NCBI RefSeq assembly: GCF_963576675.1
Contig: NC_088913.1
Span: forward strand, 997,001 to 1,061,000
Source: Euphorbia lathyris
Taxonomy: Eukaryota > Streptophyta > Magnoliopsida > Malpighiales > Euphorbiaceae
Direction: 5' to 3'
DNA length: 64,000 nt
Below, one piece after another: positions 8,375 to 18,179 of this stretch. The notes beneath the pieces are model-generated. The model made no database searches. It saw only the letters and a list, made by a program, of their open reading frames with translations, and was not told where the DNA came from. The translations under genes were made by a program, and so were the position numbers. The first letter of the stretch is position 1. Every line of letters begins with the position of its first letter.

Positions 8375-11300
8375 ATGTCTACAATAGATGAGAGGATTGC
8401 TGGGTTAGAAAGAGTCGTAAACAATATCAGCGATCAGTTGACTACAATTTTAGACCAGCTAACTGGGCTGGCACTGAAGGATAACAAGAGTGGGAGTAAG
8501 CGTACTCAGAATGATGTGAACACTGGTCCCCGCTTTGGGAACGAGGATGACTATCAGGATTACATCCAGAAACGTCTTGAGAAGGAGAAAGTTAAAGGAG
8601 AGGAATGGAAGCAACACATCACTCAGGAGGTGCAAGATTTGCATGGAGGAAACTCCGGAGGTCAGGATTTTTATGAGTTGAAGAACTGTTTATCGGCAAC
8701 GGCTTTGCCTTTGAAATTCCGGATCCCGGACATGGAGAAGTTTGATGGAACAGGGGATCCTATCATTCACATGAATCAGTATGTTGCTGTGATGAAGCAC
8801 ACGATCTTGACTGAGGAGCAAGTCTTAGGGCTGTTTAATGCTTATCTAGAGGGAGCTGCCCTCATATGGTTTCATGTGTTGCCATTGGTAACAAAGAGAA
8901 ATTGGAAGGAACTAGCAAAGGCATTCATTACCCGATATAGATTCAACACTATGTTGGAGGTTACTTTGAAGGAGCTAGAGAGCACCAAGCAGCAAGCGGG
9001 GGTGTCCTTGTTTGACTTTGTGGACAGGTGGAGAGCCAAGGCGGCAGTGATGAAGCAGGAGCCGCTTGAGCAGGATCAGATCCGAATGGTAATTGGCAAC
9101 ACATTGTCGTATATTAAGGAGGAGCTGCGGTATGTGCCTTTCACCAATTTCAATCAAATGTACTACTACGCCTTGACAGTTGAAGGAGAGCCGAAAATGG
9201 CTCATACTAAACGGAGGAAGTTGGGGAATGGTGCCGGAGGGCCGAGTGCTCACGTAGAACCCGTCATAGTAGGAGTGCTTGAACTCAATGCCATCGAGAA
9301 AACTAGCCATGGGGTAAGTGCAATTGGATCTAAGTTGGAGGAAAACTTGGGGGTAGGGTCATTCTACGAATTTAAGGAGGAGCTGTTGGACTCCGATGAG
9401 AAAATGAATGTGGGAAATGTTTTATACGTGTCTGTTTTGGAGGAAGAGCCAACGGAAGAAGTGATGGATGATAGAACTAAAACTGAGGAAACCGAGGAAG
9501 TATCATCTCGGAGGATCATGCCTGTGTTGAAATTGTTTAGTGGGGTAGAAGACCCCGAAGCTCATTTGTATGGATACGTGTGTGCTATGTTTGGGGAGCC
9601 ATACAAAGTGGAAAAAGTCGCTCCATGGTTTTATCTTTCGCTGGTGGGCGAACCTTTGAAGTGGTTTCAATCGCTACCTGACTCGACTAAGCATGATTGG
9701 TCACTGATGTCAAGCTTGTTTTTGATGAAGTATCGAAGAGACAAAACACAGGCAGGGGAACATAGCGCGATGCAAATTGGGCCTATGAAACGTCCGTTTC
9801 CGACTGTCAGCAAGTATAATGAAGGGAAGGACCCCATGGAGCACCTGCATTTTTATCTGTCGGCTATGGGTCCTCTAGGTTTCAAAGAGGAGGAGATTTC
9901 GAGCTTGTTTTGCAACTCATTGGCAGGAGAGTCACTGGTGTGGTACATGTCTCTTCCAATGCACGTTAAAGCAGATTGGGCAAAAATGACTAAGAGATTC
10001 ATCAAGAAATACGCCGCATGGGAATGTCCAGAGGAAATGCCTACATTACCCGAAGAGGAGACATCTGAGGCAGTAACAGCCATGTCTAAGTATAAGGGAG
10101 ATAAGAACCCCATTGATCACATAAACCGTTTCCGTGCCTACATGTTTGACGCGGGACTCTACCGAAGTGAGTTAGTCCACCATTTTCCAAAGACACTCAT
10201 AGGAGAAGCTTTGATGTGGCACCGAATGCTCTCGGCAAAGACAAAAAGGGACTGGGGATCCCTCATGGAGGCCTTTGCGCAGAGGTATGAGATGTACATT
10301 CCGTGGACAGGGTCGTTGGAATATTTAGAAAGGATCAAGCAATTTCCCGAGGAAGCATTCGTGGATTATGCTAGAAGATGGAGGTTCAAGTATGCCTCAT
10401 GTCGGGTCACCTTGAGCGATCAGGAGCAACTCATGTGCATCCGGAAGGGTGCTATTCCACTCGTGGCTAGAAGAATGAACGGAGTGTTCCTCAAGGACTA
10501 TGAAGAACTGATAGGCTGGGCTCGGTATGGATCGTCGAACCCTTCCTACGTAAATCCGAATGTCCCTCACATAATGGATCTGATGGTCGTGGACATTTGG
10601 GGAAGTTCTTCCGACGAGGAAGGTATCAATCAGAGGGTTCCGATCAACATCTGGGATGAGTCTGATGATGAGTCGGAAGTGGCTATTAGCACCGAAGGAA
10701 AGATTCTGCCGGGCTTTGAGATCTTCAATGATGTCACCAGTTGGGGCAAAGGAGAGGCAAGCTGCTTCGTCGAGGAGATCATGATGTTAGATCTGAATGC
10801 CGAGGAGCAGGTCATCACTATTGAGGCAACTGTGGGAGCGGTGGACGAGCCCAACACCTCCAAGACTTATGAGAAACCCGAGAACCCTGTTGATGACAAT
10901 TGTATTACTGCTTTATTTGAATCCGATGATGTACTTGCCAACACTATCAATGAAATGAATTCTGATTTTGCTTACTTGCTTGATGTTGATTCTGATCATT
11001 CCATGCATTCTCATTCATATAACATGCCTACATTTGAAATCAATACAATAGAAATGTCAACTTTCAATCTTGGCACGGATGAAAATCCTAAACTTATACA
11101 AATTGCTCAAGAATTAACTACTGAAGAGAAGAAAGAATTTGAGAGAATAATTAAAAAATACGAAATAGTGTTTGCTTGGACATACGAAGACATGCCAGGA
11201 ATCGATCAATCAATCGTAACTCACCGTATTCCAACATACCCCGATGCTAAGCCCGTGAAACAGAAACTCCGACGCATGAGGCCGGAATGGGCAGATAAGA

Positions 11301-12880
11301 TCAGAGAGGAAGTGAAGAAAAAGTTAGAAGCAGGGTTCATCGAAGTAATCGACTATCTCCCTTGGGTTGCAAATGTAGTACCAATCACGAAGAAGGACGG
11401 TAAAGTGAGAATGTGCATCGATTATAGAGATCTCAACAAGGTTTGCCCCAAAGATGAATTCGCATTGCCTCACATCGACGTATTAATCGACAGTGCATCA
11501 TCGAGCATCTTGCACACGAATGTTGACGGCTTCATGGGCTACATGCAAGTTCAGATGGCAGAAAAGCACAAGGCAAAGACCTCATTCACAACTGAGTGGG
11601 GAACGTACTGCTATAGGGTAATGCCGTTTGGTTTGAAAAATGTCGGGGCAACTTATCAACGGATGGCTACGACACTGTTCCATGATATGATACACAAAGA
11701 GGTGGAAGTCTATGTGGACGACATGATGGTCAAGTCAGAGACGAGAGAGGGGCATTTCGCTGCACTTGAGAAGTTTTTGGCCCGAATTGCAGAATTCAAG
11801 CTAAGGTTGAACCCGAAGAAGTGCTTCTTTGGCGTTTCATCGGGGAAGATCTTAGGCTATATGATCAGTAACCAGGGGATTGAGGTGGATCCCGACAAAG
11901 TAAAGGCCATACAAGAAATGCTGGCGCCAAAGAATGAGAAAGAAGTGAGAGGATTCCTGGGGCAGGTTCAGTATATCAGTCGGTTCATAGCACGACTCAC
12001 TGCGATCTGCGAGCCGATCTTTAAGCTGCTACGGAAAGATCAACCCATGGTTTGGAATGATAAGTGCCAGCAAGCATTGGAGTGTGTCCGGAACTATTTG
12101 TCTAATCCACCGGTTTTAAGACCGCCTAAACTTGGAAAACCGCTTCTCCTCTATGTAGCAATCGAGGAGCGATCTGTTGGGGCAATGCTGGCCCAAGAAG
12201 GGGACACCGGTGTGGAGCACGCATTGTATTATCTGAGTAAGAAGTTCCTGGAATACGAGCTTAAGTATAACATGATCGAAAAGACATGCGTGGCAGTAGT
12301 ATGGCTAACAAAGAAACTGCGGCACTATTTTCAATCTTACAAAGTGATCATTATTTCTCGGATGGATCCCATGAAGTATCTGTACCGAACTCCGTCTCTA
12401 ACAGGGAAGCTAGCCCGATGGTTGTTGCTCTTGTCCGAATTTGACATCGAATATGTAACGAAAAAGGTTATTAAGGGGAGAGCCGTAGCGGAATTTCTGG
12501 CCAATCAGCCTCTAAATGCGGAAGAGGAAGAGATAAACTATGATTTTCCCGATGAGCACTTGAACGCAATCGAAGTTATACCGTGGAAAATGTTCTTCGA
12601 TGGAGCAGTTAACTCAAATGGAGCCGGGGTAGGAGTGCTACTTATCTCACCAGAAGGAGAAAGGGTCCCAATGGCAAAGAAGTTATCCTTCCCTCTCACC
12701 AATAATATGGCCGAGTATGAAGCGTGCATCTACGGGTTAGAGTCGTTAGTAGCACTGGGAGCATCATATGTTGAAATTTGGGGCGACTCAAAACTGATTA
12801 TCGAACAAGCACAGGGAAACTGGGAAGTAAGGGAAGAAAGGTTGCGTCCATACCTAGACCAGTTGGAGGGATTGGCGTAG
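8375..12880 (+). CDS. E1 polyprotein, main part: four gag cores, RT, RNase H, archaeal-type RNase H
   Basis: One open frame of 1501 codons from the ATG at 8375. Four related gag-core modules lie at residues 118-191, 382-456, 475-549 and 567-641. Each has the pattern KY/F-x-G-x2-DP-x2-H early, then a L-x-GE/A-x-L-x-W motif and DW/NW-x6-F-x3-Y at the end. An acidic linker follows, with no zinc knuckle and no DTG/DSG protease site that I can see. Reverse transcriptase runs from about 960 (PVKQKLRRMRPEWA, KVRMCIDYRDLN, then YVDDM at 1113). The first RNase H has lost its usual first catalytic Asp (YVAIEERS). The second RNase H starts at FFDGAV (D1409) and keeps AEYEA and WGDSK. A TAG at 12878 stops the frame, but homology continues in the same frame through 14308. 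The product would make the capsid and copy RNA into DNA in virus-like particles. Confidence 0.9.
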   Translation: MSTIDERIAGLERVVNNISDQLTTILDQLTGLALKDNKSGSKRTQNDVNTGPRFGNEDDYQDYIQKRLEKEKVKGEEWKQHITQEVQDLHGGNSGGQDFYELKNCLSATALPLKFRIPDMEKFDGTGDPIIHMNQYVAVMKHTILTEEQVLGLFNAYLEGAALIWFHVLPLVTKRNWKELAKAFITRYRFNTMLEVTLKELESTKQQAGVSLFDFVDRWRAKAAVMKQEPLEQDQIRMVIGNTLSYIKEELRYVPFTNFNQMYYYALTVEGEPKMAHTKRRKLGNGAGGPSAHVEPVIVGVLELNAIEKTSHGVSAIGSKLEENLGVGSFYEFKEELLDSDEKMNVGNVLYVSVLEEEPTEEVMDDRTKTEETEEVSSRRIMPVLKLFSGVEDPEAHLYGYVCAMFGEPYKVEKVAPWFYLSLVGEPLKWFQSLPDSTKHDWSLMSSLFLMKYRRDKTQAGEHSAMQIGPMKRPFPTVSKYNEGKDPMEHLHFYLSAMGPLGFKEEEISSLFCNSLAGESLVWYMSLPMHVKADWAKMTKRFIKKYAAWECPEEMPTLPEEETSEAVTAMSKYKGDKNPIDHINRFRAYMFDAGLYRSELVHHFPKTLIGEALMWHRMLSAKTKRDWGSLMEAFAQRYEMYIPWTGSLEYLERIKQFPEEAFVDYARRWRFKYASCRVTLSDQEQLMCIRKGAIPLVARRMNGVFLKDYEELIGWARYGSSNPSYVNPNVPHIMDLMVVDIWGSSSDEEGINQRVPINIWDESDDESEVAISTEGKILPGFEIFNDVTSWGKGEASCFVEEIMMLDLNAEEQVITIEATVGAVDEPNTSKTYEKPENPVDDNCITALFESDDVLANTINEMNSDFAYLLDVDSDHSMHSHSYNMPTFEINTIEMSTFNLGTDENPKLIQIAQELTTEEKKEFERIIKKYEIVFAWTYEDMPGIDQSIVTHRIPTYPDAKPVKQKLRRMRPEWADKIREEVKKKLEAGFIEVIDYLPWVANVVPITKKDGKVRMCIDYRDLNKVCPKDEFALPHIDVLIDSASSSILHTNVDGFMGYMQVQMAEKHKAKTSFTTEWGTYCYRVMPFGLKNVGATYQRMATTLFHDMIHKEVEVYVDDMMVKSETREGHFAALEKFLARIAEFKLRLNPKKCFFGVSSGKILGYMISNQGIEVDPDKVKAIQEMLAPKNEKEVRGFLGQVQYISRFIARLTAICEPIFKLLRKDQPMVWNDKCQQALECVRNYLSNPPVLRPPKLGKPLLLYVAIEERSVGAMLAQEGDTGVEHALYYLSKKFLEYELKYNMIEKTCVAVVWLTKKLRHYFQSYKVIIISRMDPMKYLYRTPSLTGKLARWLLLLSEFDIEYVTKKVIKGRAVAEFLANQPLNAEEEEINYDFPDEHLNAIEVIPWKMFFDGAVNSNGAGVGVLLISPEGERVPMAKKLSFPLTNNMAEYEACIYGLESLVALGASYVEIWGDSKLIIEQAQGNWEVREERLRPYLDQLEGLA

Positions 12881-13375
12881 AGATTCAGCGAGTGTCGTTT
12901 TTATCACATTCATCGAGCACAGAACCAGGCAGCGGATGCTTTGGCCACTTTGGTGTCAGTATGGGATAACCCTCGGAATCTTGCCTCGAAGCCTTTGGTG
13001 CTGAGGAGGTCCCACAAACCGTGCTATGAAGACGTAATGCTATTGGGAGCAGATGAAAAGCCTTGGTATTTCGATATCGTAAACTTCATGAAAAGTGGAA
13101 CATACCCGGCAGAATCAGAACTTAGGGATCAGGCTGTGATCAGAAGGTTAGCTCAGCAATTGGTCATCCAAAATGACTTGCTTTACAAAAGACACGCCGA
13201 TGGTTTACAATTGAGGTGCTTGGATGAGGGAGAAGCCCGTGAGGCAATGGAGTCAGTACACTCGGGAATTTGTGGAGCCCATATGGGAGGAGCAGTATTA
13301 GCAAAGAAAATCATAAGGCAAGGCTTCTATTGGCTCACTATGGAAAGAGATTGTAACGAATATGCGAAGAAATGA
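12881..13375 (+). CDS. E1 polyprotein continuation: end of archaeal RNase H and integrase zinc domain
   Basis: This is in the same frame as the ORF that stops at 12880. It reads RAQNQAADALATL, the usual end of the second RNase H, then a linker and the integrase HHCC region (VHSGICGAHMGG, YWLTMERDCNEYAKK). A TGA at 13373 stands where the family has the first Cys of the C-x2-C pair; HDCQ follows directly. Both interruptions are single nonsense codons without a frameshift. The first ATG after the TAG is at 12941, but initiation there is not expected in this family. Confidence 0.8.
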   Translation, partial: RFSECRFYHIHRAQNQAADALATLVSVWDNPRNLASKPLVLRRSHKPCYEDVMLLGADEKPWYFDIVNFMKSGTYPAESELRDQAVIRRLAQQLVIQNDLLYKRHADGLQLRCLDEGEAREAMESVHSGICGAHMGGAVLAKKIIRQGFYWLTMERDCNEYAKK

Positions 13376-14308
13376 CATGATTGTCAAATCCATGGAGATT
13401 ATAATCACTTACCAGCTATGGAACTGCACGTGTTAGCACCCATTTGGCCGTTTGTGGCTTGGGGCATTGATATCATCGGGGAGGTGAGGCCTAATGCGTC
13501 GAACGGACACAAATTCATTGCAGTCGCCATTGATTACTTCACTAAGTGGGTAGAGGCAGAATCATTTAGCAAGTTGGGGTCTAAGCAGATGAGGAAGTTC
13601 ATTGAAAAGCACTTGATCACCAGGTTCGGAGTGCCTCATCACATGATCACGGATAATGGGGTCCAGTTTCAGGGAGAGGTGAGAAGTCTCTTCCAAGAGT
13701 ACGGTATTGAGCATCATAGGTCTTCTCCGTATCGCCTGCAAGCTAATGGGGCGGTAGAGGGGGCTAATAAAAACCTTAAAAGGATCCTTGTAAAGACAGT
13801 GGAATCGCGCCGGAATTGGCACGAGCAGCTTCCGCTCGCTTTATGGGCTTATCGCATGACGGTTAGAACGTCGACTGGGGCAACGCCGTTCTCCTTGGTA
13901 TATGGGGCCGAAGCCGTTCTCCCGATTGAGATTGAAAAGCGATCATTGAGAATCGCAGTAGAAGCAGAGATTCCCAAGACGGAATGGGTGAAGAAGCGAT
14001 ATGAGCAATTAGCATTGGTGGACGAGAAAAGGATGGAGGCTCTTTACCACGTGCAGTTATATCAGAGAAGGATGGACCGAGCCTTCAACAAAAAGGTCAA
14101 GGCCAGCCCTATCAAAGAAGGGGACCTAGTGTTGAAACAGATCCGAATGACGCACACCGACCCTAGGGGCAAGTTCAGGCCAAACTGGGAAGGACCATTC
14201 TTTGCGAAGAAAATCCTAAGCAAAGGGGCGGTGAAGCTAACTACTATGGACGGCATGGAGTTCTCCGAACCTACCAATCTGGATAGGCTTAAGAAATACT
14301 TTTCGTAA
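13376..14308 (+). CDS. E1 integrase core and C-terminus
   Basis: In frame with the two preceding segments; an ATG lies at 13418. The catalytic core has WGIDIIGEV (first D), HMITDNGVQF (second D) and QANGAVEGANKNL (catalytic E), the DDE arrangement of Ty3/gypsy integrases. The C-terminal part (KEGDLVLKQIRM ... NWEGPFFAKKIL ... NLDRLKKYFS) is the usual GPY/F-like module. No chromodomain follows, as expected for the Tat branch. It inserts the cDNA into the genome. Confidence 0.88.
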   Translation, partial: HDCQIHGDYNHLPAMELHVLAPIWPFVAWGIDIIGEVRPNASNGHKFIAVAIDYFTKWVEAESFSKLGSKQMRKFIEKHLITRFGVPHHMITDNGVQFQGEVRSLFQEYGIEHHRSSPYRLQANGAVEGANKNLKRILVKTVESRRNWHEQLPLALWAYRMTVRTSTGATPFSLVYGAEAVLPIEIEKRSLRIAVEAEIPKTEWVKKRYEQLALVDEKRMEALYHVQLYQRRMDRAFNKKVKASPIKEGDLVLKQIRMTHTDPRGKFRPNWEGPFFAKKILSKGAVKLTTMDGMEFSEPTNLDRLKKYFS

Positions 14309-14341
14309 AAAAAAAGAAAAAAAAAGAAATGAAAATTCCCG

Positions 14342-14494
14342 ATAGGTTGAAAACCCGCAAAGGGCGACCTATGCAACAATAAGGGACATCCCAATGGGTG
14401 AAAACCCGAAAGGGCACTCGTTTGAAAATTCCGGGATAATAAAAGGAGAGTTGAAAAATCGCTGGGATCTGAAAACCGAAAAAAGGCGGATCCT
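14342..14494 (+). repeat. Three hairpins just after pol with a shared loop TGAAAACCCG...AAAGGGC
   Basis: 14342-14372 (ATAGGT/ACCTAT), 14393-14422 (AATGGGT/ACTCGTT, pairing with two wobbles) and 14464-14494 (GGGATC/GATCCT, one wobble) each enclose a loop of the type TGAAAACCCGCAAAGGGC. The third loop is slightly decayed. They start 33 bases after the pol stop codon. Between them and 14761 the sequence is AT-rich with nothing evident. Confidence 0.6.
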
Positions 14495-14760
14495 GGTAAC
14501 ATTGGTTATATTTTGAGTAATTATGAAAATAATGTATAAGCGGCTAAGTATTTCTATTGTTTGTAAATAAATAAAGGCATGAATATATTTGAAGAGAATG
14601 ATTGGAATCATTATAATCTACTGAATGCATTGTATTATGAATCATGAGTTATACATTTCCTACCTCTTTCACATAAAAAGCCTACGTCCTATCCATCCTT
14701 CTCCCTATATACAAGATATACATCGGGGTAATACTAATGAGAAAACTACAAATAATGAGC

Positions 14761-17738
14761 CTAATGAGGAGGAAGATCCCAGAAGTCCTCAAAGTCCCTC
14801 AGACGAGAAACCCGCTCCGTAGATAAGGCCTCCTCGGCAACCCGACGACCCTCCTCGGCGGCAAGGCGCCCCGCGGTCTCCACTCGCGTCATCTCCTATG
14901 CGGCAAGATGCCCCTCGGTCTCCACTCGCATCATCTCCGACCAATGAGCATTTCTCTCTCGATAGACTTGCCCGACCCTAGCATCGGCATCCCGATGCGA
15001 CTCACTGAGCCGCTGCTCGTTTGCATGAAGATCGCTCTGCAAATAAAAAAAAGAAAAAGAAAAAATGTATCAAAACAGACAACAACTGAAGTCATACATA
15101 CATATGTGCATCACACACATACATTTCACTACACTAATACAGAATAAGAATACTCACCAGGTGGCCGGCACAGCGCAGGTTGAGCTGCTCTCTGAAATAA
15201 CCGGACAATCCCATGTAATCGGTACACGTCTCCTTCGAAGTATGGAGGGCATCAGGGGGATCGAACGGCATCCTCGAGGTAAAAACTGAAGGGGCTGTCT
15301 CGATGCCGGAGTAGGCCACGCCCGCCTCGCCGTAATGAATCACCGGAAAATCTCTCCCTAGGATCGGGAAGGGTGTGCCAAGGCGAAGCCGCTCTGGTCG
15401 GGCAACGCCCGAGGACTTGCCTGCATAATAGGCTCGCTCGCAGACGTCCGGGCCCGAGCATCATCGAAAAAGTCTGACGTCCGAGCGCTCCTTAAGGAAC
15501 CCTCCTGCACGTAAAGACACAATAAATACCCATAACCATCTCGTAAATAAAGAATAAATAGGTCAAAGCACTCACCAGAATCTCCTCCTGACCAAAGACC
15601 GCAGCAACAGCCTCCGCCGAAAACACGTCATCCGTAGGGTCCACATCCATCGCAACCTCGGGAGGATCCAACGGGGTCAACAGAGTCGATAAATAGTGGA
15701 CGCGACCCCCTGCATGGTCCCACACATCTCGAGGGGCAAATCGACGGGTCAAATCGCGACGGATGTCCGACAAGGGCATGACCCTCACCGCGAACATGGA
15801 CACGGGAATCTCACCTGGCGTCTAATGTGTGGCGCTAACCCCAGTAAAACCCCGGTCGCCCAAATACCATGCTCGCACGCACGGGCCGGTGAGCACACAC
15901 TGCTGCCCCTGAATGCGGGTGACATAAGCATAATCGGGACCAAAGTTGAGGTCGTCCCATCTGAATGAAATCTGAAAAAACAAAAGAAAGGTCAGACAAA
16001 ATCAAACGAAAATCTGGCATAGTTAGGAGACGTTCACCTGTCCCAAGCTCCGCGTGTCGATCCATAATAGGAGTCGGGCCACCGTCCGGCTCCTCTCGTC
16101 GCGCAGATTAAAGTCACTCCACCTCGCCATGAGTGGAAGCCTAACCGCGCGTGCCTACTCCTGCGGGTGCACGGAAGAATCCGCCTCTCATAGGCCCAAA
16201 CCTGCTAGTAGAAACTGATGTTAGAAGCAGAAATCGTGAAAAGAATAAAGAAACAAGCCAAGGATAGAGGGCGTACCAGGAGGGCAAAGGTGTAACCACC
16301 GAAATCCTTGCGCTTCCGGCAAGTCAAGTCCAGGAATTTATATAGAAAAGCCAAGCCGGCTCCTGCCCAATCGTAGGACGACACCGCATCCAAATCACGG
16401 AAAGCTTGGATGAGACCCGCATGTATGGTTCCGCTCTTAGTGCGGAAGATCGTCTCGCCTAAAGCGTATAAAAGGAAGCTACGAGTGACCTGATCCGTGT
16501 CATCTCGGTCACAGAAGTCCCTGCGACTCAATAATCCAAAGGTGGTAACAAACTTCGCCGGGGTGGACTTGACACCTGTATAGACTCCGGGTCCAATTAG
16601 AGCAGATATCTCAGCTCGGTCAACCCGAGGACGCACCATGTCGAAGAAAAGCGGGACCGGGATACCGCTACCCCCGCAATCCGGTCAGCAGGGAGAAGTC
16701 GCGGGGCGAGATCGTCATCTCCCCAAACGAGAAGTGAAAGGTGTGGGTCGAGTCTACCCATCTCTCGAATCCCAACTCTCGTACACGGGTCTTTAGCCGC
16801 CGGGCTAAGCATGGCATGCCAGATATGAATGTCCTCGGTGGTCCCTGAAATGCCAATGACCTGGAAGGAACGGAACGGGTAAGGCAAAGGGCCAAACTAA
16901 AGTCATTACTCCTCGAGAACCTCGCTTCTATGCATAAGTCTAATAAAAGTTTGTTAACCTAGTTATTCTTTCGGTTATGTTTAAATCTAACCTAGAAGTT
17001 CCTGTCAGTTAAGATCGTTACTCTGTGAGATTTCATTCGTAAGATCATTTGTATAGGATTTGGTTAATTCATTATTCTTTGGTGTTCCACTCTCCCGCGT
17101 GCTTGCGAGGAGCTTAATCTAATTCTAACTTGGGTTAAAAGCGTTTAATTTAGTTGTTTACTTTTTTCACTATTCACGTGCACTATTCACGTTTTTACTA
17201 TTCACGTGCATTATTCACGTTTTCATTATTCATGTTTTTACTATTCACGTGCACTACTCACGTTTTTACTATTCACGTTTTTTTTACGGTTAGCATGCAT
17301 TATTCATGTTTTTACTATTCACGTACACTATTCACGTTTTTACTATTCACGTACACTATTCACGTTTTTACTATTCACGTGCACTATTCACGTTTTTACT
17401 ATGGGCATGCATTGTTCATATTTTTACTATTCACATGTATATAGTTTATATTCTTTCAACAAACAAAAAGCATAAAGCATTGCTCACGTGCATAAAAATT
17501 CGCGTTTTCTAACTAAAAGTCTTCTAAGGAGCTTAAAGGTTAGCATGCAAATGACGTTCAAAATGGGGCTGCTAAGTCCTAGAAGTCTTGTCAAAGGATA
17601 AAGATTAAGGGGGGTACTTACCGGATTGATGTTGGTCCGGCTCAGATGAGAAGCAGGATGCTGAAAAGGAGCCACTCTAGTCAAGTTCTCAAAACCCGCA
17701 TCCATACCCTTCGTGCCATCATGTCTATCCAAACCCAT
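14761..17738 (-). pseudogene. Antisense passenger gene of E1: plant mobile domain (PMD) protein, with introns
   Basis: ATG at 17738 (MGLDRHDGTKGMD) opens exon 1, 17738-17622, ending at CCG|GTAAGT. The PMD core follows at about 16890-16277: THTFHFSFGEMTISPRDFSL, then VDRAEISALIGPGV, then DLDAVSSYDWAGAGLAFLYK. Further exons are 16201-16038, 15971-15576, about 15504-15158, and 15036-14761, which is coiled-coil-like and ends in TAG. Introns 16202-16276, 15972-16037, 15505-15575 and 15037-15157 have GT...AG ends, and VWAYER is restored across the first. Damage includes a one-base shift in a G run near 16670, a frameshift in the 16201 exon, an in-frame TAG near 15817, and a TAG in the last exon. 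PMD proteins act in gene silencing in Arabidopsis (MAIN/MAIL1) and are known to be carried by transposons. It lies opposite to the retrotransposon's own genes. Confidence 0.75.
17154..17445. repeat. Minisatellite of TTCACGT/ACTATTCACG units in intron 1 of the PMD gene
   Basis: Units of the type TTTTTACTATTCACGT and GCACTATTCACG alternate about ten times, repeatedly creating CACGTG (G-box-like) words. The array lies in the large first intron of the antisense gene (about 16887-17621). Confidence 0.8.
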
Positions 17739-17816
17739 CGAGAATGCTTTAAGTTTAGTGCTAGAGAGAGAGAGAAGAGAGAGAAGGTGTGGGGTTGAAA
17801 TGAAACCCCACCACCT

Positions 17817-17823
17817 TATATAG
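17817..17823 (-). promoter_or_regulatory. TATA box of the antisense PMD gene
   Basis: On the minus strand CTATATAAGG lies about 80 bases upstream of the ATG at 17738. It is followed by a CT-repeat leader (17763-17786 on the complementary strand), typical of plant 5' untranslated regions. This supports an independent antisense promoter inside E1. Confidence 0.65.
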
Positions 17824-18179
17824 GAGAAGGGAATGGCATTCTCATAAATAGTGGAAAAGGTACGACGTGACATAAAGGTAAAAAGTAAATAATTAATTAC
17901 CAGGTGCACAGACCTCCGATTTGCAGTCCGTTTCAGCCTGTGTTTATGCCAGGCAGTGACCAATACCATAAGGATATGACTCCAGATGACAGCCGAAATT
18001 TTACAGAACAGTGGTGCCAGTCAAAATACAGACAACATTCGATGGAAAAATATTTTTTAGTCTAAAATGTTCCCGACGAAGAGATAAGGACGTTCCTATC
18101 AACAACTCAAATACCCGAGATGATAGCTCCAGTAAAAATACAGACAACGATGTTAAAATCCAAAATTGCTAGAGAGAGC

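Noticed and set aside
15696..15968. Plus-strand frames between 14625 and 16000 as E1 coding sequence
   Set aside because: The minus strand carries the PMD exons with splice sites at the right places. The plus-strand frames are shadows without family resemblance.
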